A DNA stretch of 61,804 nucleotides from Clostridiales bacterium (GTDB taxonomy: Bacteria; Bacillota; Clostridia; Lachnospirales; Lachnospiraceae). The DNA lies in assembly GCA_022770525.1 (NCBI GenBank), contig JALEHN010000003.1, forward strand, positions 1 through 61,804, written 5' to 3'. The notes under the pieces are model-generated. The model saw only the letters and a program-made list of their open reading frames with translations, was not told the DNA's origin and ran no database searches. A program made the position numbers and the translations under genes. The first letter of the stretch is position 1. Each line of letters begins with the position of its first letter. Below are positions 1 to 7,578 of the stretch, one piece after another.

Positions 1-1173
1 GTATGTATTGTAATATTCGATATCCAGATCCGCTTTTCCGTTGATACCGTTAATTTGACCGTTTGATGAACACTGCCAGATTTTATAATCACCTGAATAA
101 GAAGTCTGTTTTCCTTCAAGTGACTCAAAAGAAGGATAGCCTTCGTAAACTGTCTTTTCAACTTCCTCGCCGTCTTCAATTTCAATCACTGTCACCGGAC
201 GCAAAAAGTACTGAGCCACCCAGACCGGATACTTCGGATCAATGCGGCTGATTTCCCACTGGCTGTCATTCTCCATATGAGATGAACTGCTGTACATCAT
301 CCCTGTATAACCCCTGCTCTGCACATAATCTAAAAATGCCAGCGCATTATTGGTTCTCTGTGTCTTGTCCAGTTTATAATCCCGGTATCCTTCCATGAAA
401 TAGCCTTCACTGTCATAAACAATCGGATATGTAATATTATACCCTTTAATGATGTCCAATGTATACTTTGCTTCTTCAACAGCTTCTTCCTCATTCAATG
501 CGGTTGAAAAGAAATAAACACCAACCTCAATCCCTGCTGCCAAAGCACCCTTAATGTTGGCTATGGCATATGCGTCCGTAAATAATCCGCCTTCAGTGGC
601 TCCTCTGTATCCGACACGTATAAAGGCAAATTCCACACCGTCAGCTTTGACTTTTTTCCAGTCAATCTCCTTCTGCCATGCCGAAACATCAACACCGTAG
701 GCCTTAATCTTCGGTGTCTCCTGCAGCGCATACGGCGTGATCGGCGCTTCATTTTCGATATATGGTCCGTCTTCTGTCCCATTCGCCGCATTTTTCTGCT
801 GGTTAATCAAATATTCCGGGTCATCATTGGCCTCCTCAGGGATAAAGTTTGCCGATGTTTCTTCAGGCGCATTCTCTATCGCTTCAGATTCTTCCGAATC
901 GTCATTTTCTGTCTGAGCTTCGCTTTCCACAGCCTGGCCTTCCCCAGTCTCACCGGCGCTTTCCGGTACTTTGCTTTCGCCTTCCCCGGTCTCATTTCCC
1001 GGCACTTGGCTTTCGTTTTCCTCTGCCTGATTGTCCAGAGTTTTGCCTTCCACAGTTTCGCTGCCGCTTTCTGACGCATCTGTCTCTGTGGCATAAGCCG
1101 CCGCTGAAAATACTGTACTGCCCACCATTATGCCAATCATCAATGCTGCTAAAATACTTTTAAACTTCTTCAT
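1..1173 (-). CDS. Secreted GH25-family lysozyme (partial, runs off left edge)
   Basis: The reading frame is open from an ATG at 1173 to the window edge, so the C-terminus is missing (391 codons visible). It starts with a signal peptide (MKKFKSILAALMIGIMVGS, then an AYA-type cleavage site). An acidic, Ser/Glu/Gly-rich linker follows to about residue 150, and then a glycoside hydrolase 25 domain. The domain shows the N-terminal GVDVSAWQKEIDW motif, IRVGYRG, the central YPIVYDSEG segment with the catalytic-type D-x-E, WVAQY, and a late IWQCSSNGQINGI block close to the edge. GH25 enzymes are muramidases that cut peptidoglycan between MurNAc and GlcNAc. The protein should act outside the cell in wall turnover. 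Its start overlaps the end of the UDP-galactopyranose mutase gene by 14 bp. A GGAG ribosome site lies within that upstream gene, so the two are probably co-transcribed and translationally linked. Confidence 0.9.
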   Translation of the reverse strand, partial: MKKFKSILAALMIGIMVGSTVFSAAAYATETDASESGSETVEGKTLDNQAEENESQVPGNETGEGESKVPESAGETGEGQAVESEAQTENDDSEESEAIENAPEETSANFIPEEANDDPEYLINQQKNAANGTEDGPYIENEAPITPYALQETPKIKAYGVDVSAWQKEIDWKKVKADGVEFAFIRVGYRGATEGGLFTDAYAIANIKGALAAGIEVGVYFFSTALNEEEAVEEAKYTLDIIKGYNITYPIVYDSEGYFMEGYRDYKLDKTQRTNNALAFLDYVQSRGYTGMMYSSSSHMENDSQWEISRIDPKYPVWVAQYFLRPVTVIEIEDGEEVEKTVYEGYPSFESLEGKQTSYSGDYKIWQCSSNGQINGINGKADLDIEYYNTY

Positions 1174-2293
1174 TTAATTCTGTCGCTCCTTCTAGTTCTT
1201 TTTTCACAAGTTCAAATGCTGACTCGATGACTTTATCCATGTCGTAATATTTATACTCTGCCAGTCTTCCGCCGAAGATTCTCTTTTTATCCTGATCAGC
1301 CAGTGCTTTATACTTCTCAAATAATGACTGATTTTTCTCATCATTCATCGGATAATAAGGCTCCATACCCGGTGCCCATGTCTGCGGATATTCTTTCGTG
1401 ATGACTGTTTTTTCCTGCGTGCCGAACTCAAAATGTTTATGCTCGATAATTCTTGTGTACGGCGTTTCGCGGTCTGTAAAGTTCATCACAGCCACACCCT
1501 GATAATTTTCCTGATCAAGAACTTCCGTTTCAAACTTAAGGCTGCGGTACTCCAGCTTGCCATAACAGTAATCATAAAGGGAATCCAGCGTCCCTGTATA
1601 CAGCACTTTCTCGCCAAGGGCATCGATTGTTTCACGCTGTTTATTGTAATCCACATTTGTCCGGATATCACATCCCTCAAACAGCTTATTGATCAGCACA
1701 TTATAGCCGCCGATCGGAATGCCCTGATAAAGGTCATTAAAATAGTTATTATCATATGTATATCTGACCGGAAGGCGGCGGATAATAAATGCCGGCAAAT
1801 CTTTGCAGTCGCGTCCCCACTGCTTTTCCGTATAACCCTTGACAAGCTTTTCGTAAATGTCTGTTCCCACAAGACTGATGGCCTGTTCTTCCAGATTCTT
1901 CGGTTCTTCGGTAATCTGCTTTTTCTGATCTTCAATGATTTTTTTAGCCTCATCCGGTGTGGCAATCCCCCACATCTTACTGAACGTATTCATATTAAAC
2001 GGCATGTTATAGATTTCACCGTGATAATTTGCCACAGGTGAATTTGTATAACGGTTAAACTCCGCCAGACTGTTAACAAAATGCCATACTTTTTTATTGC
2101 TCGTATGAAAAATATGCGCGCCGTATTTATGTACATGAATATCTTCGATATCTTCGCAGTACAAATTGCCGCCAATCTGAGGCCGTTTTTCCACCACAAG
2201 GCATTTCTTTCCCTGTTTCACAGCAAAATGCGCAAAAACACCGCCGAACAATCCGGCGCCTATGATCACATAATCATACTTTTTATTACTCAT
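1160..2293 (-). CDS. glf: UDP-galactopyranose mutase
   Basis: This 377-residue flavoprotein interconverts UDP-galactopyranose and UDP-galactofuranose, the donor of galactofuranose in surface glycans. It begins MSNKKYDYVIIGAGLFGG, the Rossmann FAD-binding glycine motif of the family. Family blocks visible along the protein include GGNLYCEDIEDIHVHKYG, a GYTEKQWGRD segment and a C-terminal RIFGGRLAEYKYYDMD block. The length is typical of bacterial Glf. A longer frame begins at 2329, but the ATG at 2293 is preceded by a purine-rich AGAGGAAG ribosome site and gives the normal N-terminus. The downstream neighbour is a lysozyme whose start overlaps this gene's end. The upstream neighbour is a polysaccharide deacetylase, which supports a role in wall or capsule polysaccharide metabolism. 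The identification is secure; the glycan it serves is unknown. Confidence 0.95.
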   Translation of the reverse strand: MSNKKYDYVIIGAGLFGGVFAHFAVKQGKKCLVVEKRPQIGGNLYCEDIEDIHVHKYGAHIFHTSNKKVWHFVNSLAEFNRYTNSPVANYHGEIYNMPFNMNTFSKMWGIATPDEAKKIIEDQKKQITEEPKNLEEQAISLVGTDIYEKLVKGYTEKQWGRDCKDLPAFIIRRLPVRYTYDNNYFNDLYQGIPIGGYNVLINKLFEGCDIRTNVDYNKQRETIDALGEKVLYTGTLDSLYDYCYGKLEYRSLKFETEVLDQENYQGVAVMNFTDRETPYTRIIEHKHFEFGTQEKTVITKEYPQTWAPGMEPYYPMNDEKNQSLFEKYKALADQDKKRIFGGRLAEYKYYDMDKVIESAFELVKKELEGATELNEEV

Positions 2294-2383
2294 ACTTTCT
2301 TCCTCTTTTCTCTTGTAAGAGCCAAACACCGGCTGCTTTCATGGATTTTTCAGCACAGCTGCAGATGTTTATTTTCCCTTTTG

Positions 2384-2419
2384 TATAGCCATATTTATAG
2401 CCATATCTATAGCCATATT
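2384..2419. repeat. Three tandem 12-bp repeats
   Basis: The 12-base unit TATAGCCATATT occurs at 2384-2395 and 2408-2419, with a one-base variant (last base C) at 2396-2407. The array lies between glf and the polysaccharide deacetylase gene, inside their presumed common transcript. Nothing else in the 180-bp gap is gene-like apart from the hairpin next to it. Confidence 0.85.
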
Positions 2420-2437
2420 TCTTCTTTTAGATAGCCA

Positions 2438-2469
2438 AACATCAGCCTTCCTCCCGGAAAGCTGATGTT
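2438..2469 (-). terminator. Hairpin after the polysaccharide deacetylase gene
   Basis: Arms 2438-2451 and 2456-2469 pair over 14 bp (one G-U) around a GGGA tetraloop in the minus-strand RNA, a few bases after the deacetylase stop. Only a short T run (TGTTTGG) follows on the minus strand. It may therefore be a weak terminator or a processing or stability element rather than a full stop. Confidence 0.55.
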
Positions 2470-2474
2470 TTATA

Positions 2475-3674
2475 TCACTGTTGAACATCGGTCTGCTGTC
2501 CTGACTGCGGTCCGAAACTAAAATAAACAATGCCATTTTCCAGGCTTGCTCCCCTTGCTTCAACCATCTCACTGACAGTCACAAGCTGGAAGCCTCTGTT
2601 TACAAGTTCAGGAATCACCTGCTCCACTGCTTTGGCCGTTGCATCATAAAGATCATGCATCAAAATAATATCGCCATCCTGAACATTATTTAATATTGTA
2701 TCAACAGTACTTTGTGTATTTTGTGTTTTCCAGTCCTCTGTATCCAAAGACCAATAAATCATCGGCATGCCCACACTGCTCTGCACAGTATCTGTCACCC
2801 TTCCGCCGGTCGGGCGCATCAATGTCGGTCTGATTCCGGTCAGTGTTTCAACCGCATCATTTGTCCTTGTTAACTGATCCACGATGCCATCCGGACTTAA
2901 AGTGTCCAGATATTTATGCTGCCATGTATGGTTTGCAATCTCACACCCCATATTCACAGCCCGAAGCACTGTGCTCTCATAATACTGCACGCGCTCACCG
3001 ACAACAAAAAATGTGCCTCTGCCGCCGACTTTTTCCAGTGCATCAAGAATCACGCCGGTATAATCGGCCGGTCCGTCATCCCATGTGAGACAAACCATCG
3101 GCTTATCAGGGTCTACGGACATATCCTTATACACGCCTGTATCACCGCTGAAATAGCACTTCTTTCCGTCAACCTCCTGCATACCAAAATACTGACGGCC
3201 ATCCTCACCATAATAATACTTCTCACCGTCCGCTTCAAGCCATCCTGTATGCATATTGCCATCCTGATCAAAATAATAATGATCTTCGCCAACTGTAACG
3301 CTTCCTGTCACCATGGCGCCGTCGCTGCCATAGTAGCGCTGCGTACCGTCAACAGTAACAAGCCCTGTCTTCATATATCCCAGACGCTCGTCAAAATAAT
3401 AAGACTTTCCATCAATTTCCGTACTGCCCTTCGCCTGTTTACCGTCCTTATCATAGTAAAACGAGCGTCCGTTACTCAAAATCCATCCTGTATTTTCCGC
3501 CTTCTGATCAAGCCTTATCGCTATAGATTCTGTCGATGCAGAAACATGCATTCTCGGATAAAAGAAAAATATATCCAAAACGGCCAGCACTGCGATCAAA
3601 ATAGCCCATGCCTTATTGCGCATGATTTTCTTGTAAAATTTTTGTTTTTTTAATTTTCTTAAAGCTTCATCCAC
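2475..3674 (-). CDS. Membrane-anchored polysaccharide deacetylase with choline-binding-type repeats
   Basis: The 399-residue protein has one hydrophobic segment near residues 22-40, which is a signal anchor or signal peptide. Four to six aromatic/glycine-rich repeats follow (for example GWILSNGRSFYYDKDGKQ, TGWLEADGEKYYYGEDG), typical of choline- or cell-wall-binding repeats. A C-terminal NodB homology domain starts near residue 190. The NodB motifs are intact: LTWDDGPADY (catalytic and metal Asp), NHTWQHKYL (metal His pair), RPTGG, WSLDTEDW and IILMHD. Such enzymes remove N- or O-acetyl groups from peptidoglycan or GlcNAc polymers and can protect the wall from lysozyme, which fits its place upstream of glf and a lysozyme. 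The start is a GTG at 3674; an in-frame ATG 17 codons later is the alternative. The substrate is inferred. Confidence 0.9.
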   Translation of the reverse strand: MDEALRKLKKQKFYKKIMRNKAWAILIAVLAVLDIFFFYPRMHVSASTESIAIRLDQKAENTGWILSNGRSFYYDKDGKQAKGSTEIDGKSYYFDERLGYMKTGLVTVDGTQRYYGSDGAMVTGSVTVGEDHYYFDQDGNMHTGWLEADGEKYYYGEDGRQYFGMQEVDGKKCYFSGDTGVYKDMSVDPDKPMVCLTWDDGPADYTGVILDALEKVGGRGTFFVVGERVQYYESTVLRAVNMGCEIANHTWQHKYLDTLSPDGIVDQLTRTNDAVETLTGIRPTLMRPTGGRVTDTVQSSVGMPMIYWSLDTEDWKTQNTQSTVDTILNNVQDGDIILMHDLYDATAKAVEQVIPELVNRGFQLVTVSEMVEARGASLENGIVYFSFGPQSGQQTDVQQ

Positions 3675-3964
3675 GGTACATCCATCCCATCCTCTTCATT
3701 TCCTCATCATTATAATTCAACTGCGCATTCTTCCCATGACTAAAATCACAAGTATCCTGCGTCAAATTATAAAACATCTGTGTGTTGCCCCAAAATATCC
3801 GACAGTTAATCTTACTGCCAGTATTGTGTATATAGTATAACATACTTTTTTTATAAAAAAACGAAAATTTTCTTAAAATTTTCTCAATACAACTCAGGCA
3901 GTGAACATAAACGGATATTCTTGTATTGGCAACCGGCGGCTGCAAAACTGACAACATACTTTAT

Positions 3965-6175
3965 TCAACATAACTCAGATATCCTTGTATCCAGTGACGA
4001 ATATCGCTTCTGCTCATTGACATTTTGAATCATCGTCTGAACCATACGGTCATCTCCCACAAGCACAACACATTTTTTTGCACGGGTCACCGCCGTATAT
4101 AATATGTTTCTGTTAAACAGCATTTTCGGCCCGCCCAGTATCGGAAGTATCACTGCCGGATACTCGCTTCCCTGAGATTTATGTACAGTCATCGCATACG
4201 CCAGTTCCAGCTCATCAAGCTGGGAAAACGGAAATATCATCTGACGGTTTTCATCAAATACAACTGTCATCTGCTCGGCAAACAGATTGATCTCTTTAAT
4301 AATCCCTGTGTCTCCGTTAAAAACACCGACGCCTTTATCTACAGGGATGCCATATTTGCTGACGATCTCCCATTCCATCTGATAATTATTTTTAATCTGC
4401 ATGACCTTATCGCCCTCACGGAAAATACATCCATGGGCTTCTTTTTCTTTTTTGGCCTCATCGGGCGGATTCAGATACTGCTGCAATACAGTATTCAGCC
4501 GTTCAACGCCGAGCTCGCCTTTGCGCATCGGTGTCAGCACCTGTATATCAAACGGTGCAGCGTGAACATTCGGGGGCAGCTTGTCGCGAATCAGCGCCAC
4601 AGTCACCCCCACAATCGATGACGCATCATATCTTTTAAGGCAAAAAAAGTCGGTCGTCTTATGTTCAAGATCAATCCTCTCACCATCGTTAATTTTATGG
4701 GCATTGGTAATAATAGCACTTTCCATCGCCTGTCTGAAAATTTTAGTTAACATAACAACATTAAAACAGTGAGACTGTATAATATCCTTAAGAACATTGC
4801 CCGGTCCAACGCTTGGCAGCTGATTCACATCACCGACCAGAATCAGCCGGGTACCCGGTACAATGGCTTTCAGCAGTGAATTCATCAAATTGATGTCAAC
4901 CATAGACATTTCATCAATGATGATGACATCGGCTTCCAGCGGATGCTGTTCATTTCTCTCAAAACGCTCAATGACACTGTCATCAGGCACACCCGACAGC
5001 TCAAGCATCCGGTGAATGGTCTGCGCTTCACATCCGGTCGCTTCTGTCATTCGCTTTGCAGCTCTTCCCGTCGGCGCCGCCAGCCGTATCTCCAGATCCT
5101 CACTCTGAAAATAACGTATCATCGTATTGATCGTTGTCGTCTTACCTGTACCCGGACCGCCTGTAATGACAAGAACACCATTGCGTGATGCCTCCAGCAC
5201 AGCCATCCGCTGCATATCGTCAAGCACAATGCCTTCGTCCTTCTCTATGCGCTCGATCATTTTACGAACATACGGCACATCGGCATCATATTTTTGATTG
5301 AGCTGTGCAAGCATTCTCGCCACACTAAGTTCCATATAGTAATAAGCAGAGCTGTACACAACCATCGTTCCATTCAGCTCTTTCTGGACAATTTTTTTAT
5401 CAATGCTCAGATCCATCAGATGTTTTTCGATATAACTCTCATCAAGGGATAAAAGTCTGGCGGTCATCTGAATCACCATATCCTTCGGCAGATAGGTGTG
5501 CCCCGCTGCAGCACCCTGCTGAAGTGTATACACAATACCGCTGCGGATACGATAATCAGAATCTGTGCCTATACCTGCTTTTGCCGCAATTTCATCAGCC
5601 AGCTTAAAGCCGATGCCCGAAATATCATCAGCCAGCTGATAGGGATTTTCCTGGATGACCTCATAGAGTTTACTGCCGTACTCTTTAAATATTTTCACAG
5701 CATAGGTCGTGGAAATTCCGTATTTCTCAAGAAACATCATCGCCTGGCGCATGTCCTGTTTTTCATGAAACTGACTGTATATTTCCTGTGCCTTTTTCTC
5801 ACTGATACCTTTAACCTCCGCAAGTCTTTCCGGTTCTTCCTCAATGATCCTGAAAGTCTCTTCTTTAAACTTTTTGACGATCCTTCCGGCCAGGGCCGGC
5901 CCGATTCCTTTAATTGCGCCTGAACCAAGATACCGCTCCATGGAATAAATATCCTCCGGCATTTCCACCACATAGCTTTCTGCCTTAAACTGTTTACCAT
6001 AAACCGTATGCTCAACATATTCGCCTTCAGCCCGAATATATTCACCCTCTGTCACCGCAGGCAGGATACCGACACAGGCAACTTCTTCGCCCTGGCTCAT
6101 CAAATTTAAAACTGTATATCCGTTACTTTCATTTCTATAAATAATATGCTCTACAAAACCGCAAAGCTGCTCCAT
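3965..6175 (-). CDS. recD2: RecD2-type ATP-dependent DNA helicase
   Basis: This 736-residue protein matches the RecBC-independent RecD2 (YrrC) family of 5'-3' superfamily 1B helicases involved in DNA repair and replication-fork maintenance. The N-terminal region carries paired helix-hairpin-helix-like motifs (YLGSGAIKGIGPALAGRIVK, LAEVKGISEKKAQEI, ISGIGFKLADEIA), as in other RecD2 proteins. The motor shows Walker A GGPGTGKTTT near residue 340, DEMSMVD for Walker B, GDVNQLPSVGPG for motif III, and the C-terminal UvrD-like AMTVHKSQGSEYPAV and YTAVTRAKK motifs. The start ATG has a GGGGCG ribosome site. It appears monocistronic, with its own promoter at 6230-6257. Confidence 0.95.
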   Translation of the reverse strand: MEQLCGFVEHIIYRNESNGYTVLNLMSQGEEVACVGILPAVTEGEYIRAEGEYVEHTVYGKQFKAESYVVEMPEDIYSMERYLGSGAIKGIGPALAGRIVKKFKEETFRIIEEEPERLAEVKGISEKKAQEIYSQFHEKQDMRQAMMFLEKYGISTTYAVKIFKEYGSKLYEVIQENPYQLADDISGIGFKLADEIAAKAGIGTDSDYRIRSGIVYTLQQGAAAGHTYLPKDMVIQMTARLLSLDESYIEKHLMDLSIDKKIVQKELNGTMVVYSSAYYYMELSVARMLAQLNQKYDADVPYVRKMIERIEKDEGIVLDDMQRMAVLEASRNGVLVITGGPGTGKTTTINTMIRYFQSEDLEIRLAAPTGRAAKRMTEATGCEAQTIHRMLELSGVPDDSVIERFERNEQHPLEADVIIIDEMSMVDINLMNSLLKAIVPGTRLILVGDVNQLPSVGPGNVLKDIIQSHCFNVVMLTKIFRQAMESAIITNAHKINDGERIDLEHKTTDFFCLKRYDASSIVGVTVALIRDKLPPNVHAAPFDIQVLTPMRKGELGVERLNTVLQQYLNPPDEAKKEKEAHGCIFREGDKVMQIKNNYQMEWEIVSKYGIPVDKGVGVFNGDTGIIKEINLFAEQMTVVFDENRQMIFPFSQLDELELAYAMTVHKSQGSEYPAVILPILGGPKMLFNRNILYTAVTRAKKCVVLVGDDRMVQTMIQNVNEQKRYSSLDTRISELC

Positions 6176-6229
6176 GTCATCGCCCCTTCATGTAAATATC
6201 CATTGACCCGGATACCAAAATCTTTCTTT

Positions 6230-6257
6230 ATTATAACGAATCCGCCACGAATTACAA
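6230..6257 (-). promoter_or_regulatory. Sigma-A promoter for recD2
   Basis: On the minus strand TTGTAA (6252-6257) and TATAAT (6230-6235) are separated by 16 bp, about 50 bp upstream of the recD2 start codon. The -10 box is a perfect consensus. Confidence 0.7.
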
Positions 6258-6339
6258 GCACCCCCGATCATTAAAATACAATATCGATTTAATAAAAGAC
6301 GCCCGCACCTGTCCTCATGCGAAACCCGGGTCTGCATTG

Positions 6340-6450
6340 CAGGGAATCATTGCCATATCAGCACAAACGACAGGGAATCATTGCCGCATAACCACAAACG
6401 GCAGTAATTCAATGCCGCATAATCACAAACGGCAGTAATTCAAATGCCAT
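6340..6450. repeat. 31-bp tandem repeats, three and a half copies
   Basis: Units start at 6340, 6371, 6402 and 6433 (the last one partial). Each begins CAGGGAATCATTGCC or CAGTAATTCAATGCC and ends CACAAACG(A/G). The period is exactly 31 bp and copies diverge by a few bases. The array fills the gap between the recD2 promoter and the end of the next gene. It contains no open frame or terminator. Confidence 0.9.
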
Positions 6451-6479
6451 ACAATTGAACCACTGCCATCTTCATCATA

Positions 6480-6884
6480 CTATTTAACCACGATTTCTTC
6501 AACCAGTCTTACCGCATCTGCAATACAATCATCACATGAACGGAGCACCTTTCCTGTATCCACGCCTTTTAATTCTTTACAGATGACAGAACCGTTCTGA
6601 TCACGGAATGCTTTTGTAATCTGTCTTGCCATTCCCGTCGTTGCAGCCTTTGAGTTTGGCTTTTCAAGATTGCCTGAACTGTTTTTAAGGCCGCACACCA
6701 TCACTGCACCCGTCACCGCTCCGCACGTACACTGCATATCCCCCATGCCGAGACCATAACCTTCCGCAGCTCTGAAAATCATCTGCTCGTCGACACCGAC
6801 AACATCTGAAAACGCACAGGCTACCGACTGTGCACAATTGTATCCTTTCTTATGTCCTTCCATTGCTTTTTGTACTCTGTCCAT
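6480..6884 (-). CDS. C_GCAxxG_C_C family (Split-Soret-like) protein
   Basis: This is a 134-residue protein of the C_GCAxxG_C_C family, common in anaerobes. The signature cysteines are all present: GYNCAQSV near residue 17, CTCGAVTGAVMVCG near residue 53, and CKEL and SCDDCIADAV toward the C-terminus. Members are thought to bind metal or redox centres through these cysteines, but no reaction is established for most of them. It has no signal peptide or membrane segment and should be cytoplasmic. It is a single gene with its own promoter (6947-6975) and no functional partner nearby. The family call is firm; the biochemical role is unknown. Confidence 0.88.
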   Translation of the reverse strand: MDRVQKAMEGHKKGYNCAQSVACAFSDVVGVDEQMIFRAAEGYGLGMGDMQCTCGAVTGAVMVCGLKNSSGNLEKPNSKAATTGMARQITKAFRDQNGSVICKELKGVDTGKVLRSCDDCIADAVRLVEEIVVK

Positions 6885-6946
6885 TGAATGATCCTTTCCG
6901 GGTATATTGAATGCCCTTTAATGCTCTGACGTATTTTTCTGCTGTT

Positions 6947-6975
6947 ATTATACATGGTTTTTCACGGCTCTGCAA
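6947..6975 (-). promoter_or_regulatory. Sigma-A promoter for the C_GCAxxG_C_C gene
   Basis: On the minus strand TTGCAG (6970-6975) and a perfect TATAAT (6947-6952) are spaced 17 bp apart, about 65 bp upstream of the start codon at 6884. Confidence 0.75.
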
Positions 6976-6999
6976 GCATGTCAGCATGATAAAGGACAT

Positions 7000-7206
7000 G
7001 AAAATGGGGAGTATCAATATCTCTGATTAATACTCCCCACTTAAACTATTTCGTTCATTGGACTTTACCTCTTGTTTCTAATATTGTCTGGGTGTTAACT
7101 TACGTTCTTGGTGGTCCGTACCTCCTTTACTTAGATTGCCCGTCTTAACTTAACATTTGCTGTTTTGGTAATCTGTACCTCACTTTCTTAATGTTTTCTT
7201 TAAGAT
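7000..7206 (-). ncRNA. Candidate non-coding RNA with three repeated GAGGTA motifs
   Basis: A consensus promoter (7213-7241) points leftward into about 200 bp with no protein gene, which ends in a 10-bp hairpin at 7005-7039 followed by ATTTTC. The minus-strand RNA contains three diverged copies of a motif: GAGGTACAGATTACC (around 7167-7181), GGAGGTACGGACCACC (7110-7125) and GAGGTAAAGTCC (7060-7071). Each is followed by a related AAC...AAGTTAA-like tail. Two of the motifs can fold as small GGTA/TACC-type hairpins. The GAGG cores look like ribosome sites, but only the last precedes an ATG, with a five-codon frame. I do not recognise the family. It is either a small regulatory RNA or a leader for very short peptides. 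Confidence 0.5.
7005..7039 (-). terminator. Terminator-like hairpin of the candidate RNA
   Basis: Perfect 10-bp arms TGGGGAGTAT (7005-7014) and ATACTCCCCA (7030-7039) enclose a 15-nt loop. On the minus strand the stem is followed by TTTTC, a modest T run. Confidence 0.6.
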
Positions 7207-7212
7207 GGTTTT

Positions 7213-7241
7213 ATTATAACGGATGTATGCATAATTGTCAA
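7213..7241 (-). promoter_or_regulatory. Consensus sigma-A promoter of the candidate RNA
   Basis: On the minus strand a perfect TTGACA (7236-7241) and a perfect TATAAT (7213-7218) are exactly 17 bp apart. It is one of the strongest promoters in the window, yet no ORF of normal size follows before the hairpin at 7005. Confidence 0.85.
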
Positions 7242-7424
7242 TACTATTTTTGATTATTTTTATAATTTTCTATTTTAGATATTCTATTTTTCCCATTCAC
7301 AAATTATATCAGTCTATATTTTCTGAATTCTGTATATTTTGCAAAATAAATCTACAATTCTGTCATCTTCTTGTCAACCCTTATTTTGTCCTCTCTATCA
7401 TATGACGATCAATTAATATACAAC

Positions 7425-7458
7425 GGGCTGCCGGTAAATGTCAATTAACCGACAGCCC
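7425..7458. other. Imperfect hairpin in the gap before the giant gene's terminator
   Basis: GGGCTGCCGGT (7425-7435) pairs with ACCGACAGCCC (7448-7458) with one mismatch. The flanking AT-rich stretch from 7242 to 7500 otherwise shows nothing gene-like. Confidence 0.5.
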
Positions 7459-7510
7459 ATGCAGCCCTACCTTTCCCGCTCTGCGCATTGCCAGACAGCC
7501 ATTTCCCTGA

Positions 7511-7543
7511 CATCCAAAAACCGCCGCACTTTCGTGCGGCGGT
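7511..7543 (-). terminator. Intrinsic terminator of the giant surface-protein gene
   Basis: A perfect 10-bp GC-rich stem, ACCGCCGCAC (7520-7529) with GTGCGGCGGT (7534-7543), closes a GAAA tetraloop in the minus-strand RNA. It is followed by a run of T residues on that strand, 36 bp after the stop codon. Confidence 0.9.
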
Positions 7544-7578
7544 CTCTGTTCCTTCAGATTTTATACTCCGAATTTGTT

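Noticed and set aside
1433..2041. A 202-codon plus-strand frame inside glf, and similar long antisense frames inside recD2 and the L,D-transpeptidase gene.
   Set aside because: They lie wholly opposite well-identified genes, lack ribosome sites and have no recognisable domains.
3667..3957. A 96-codon minus-strand frame upstream of the polysaccharide deacetylase gene.
   Set aside because: No ribosome site, poor codon composition and overlap with the real GTG start; it looks like untranslated leader.
6340..6450. CRISPR array.
   Set aside because: The 31-bp units are contiguous without unique spacers and there are no cas genes in the window.
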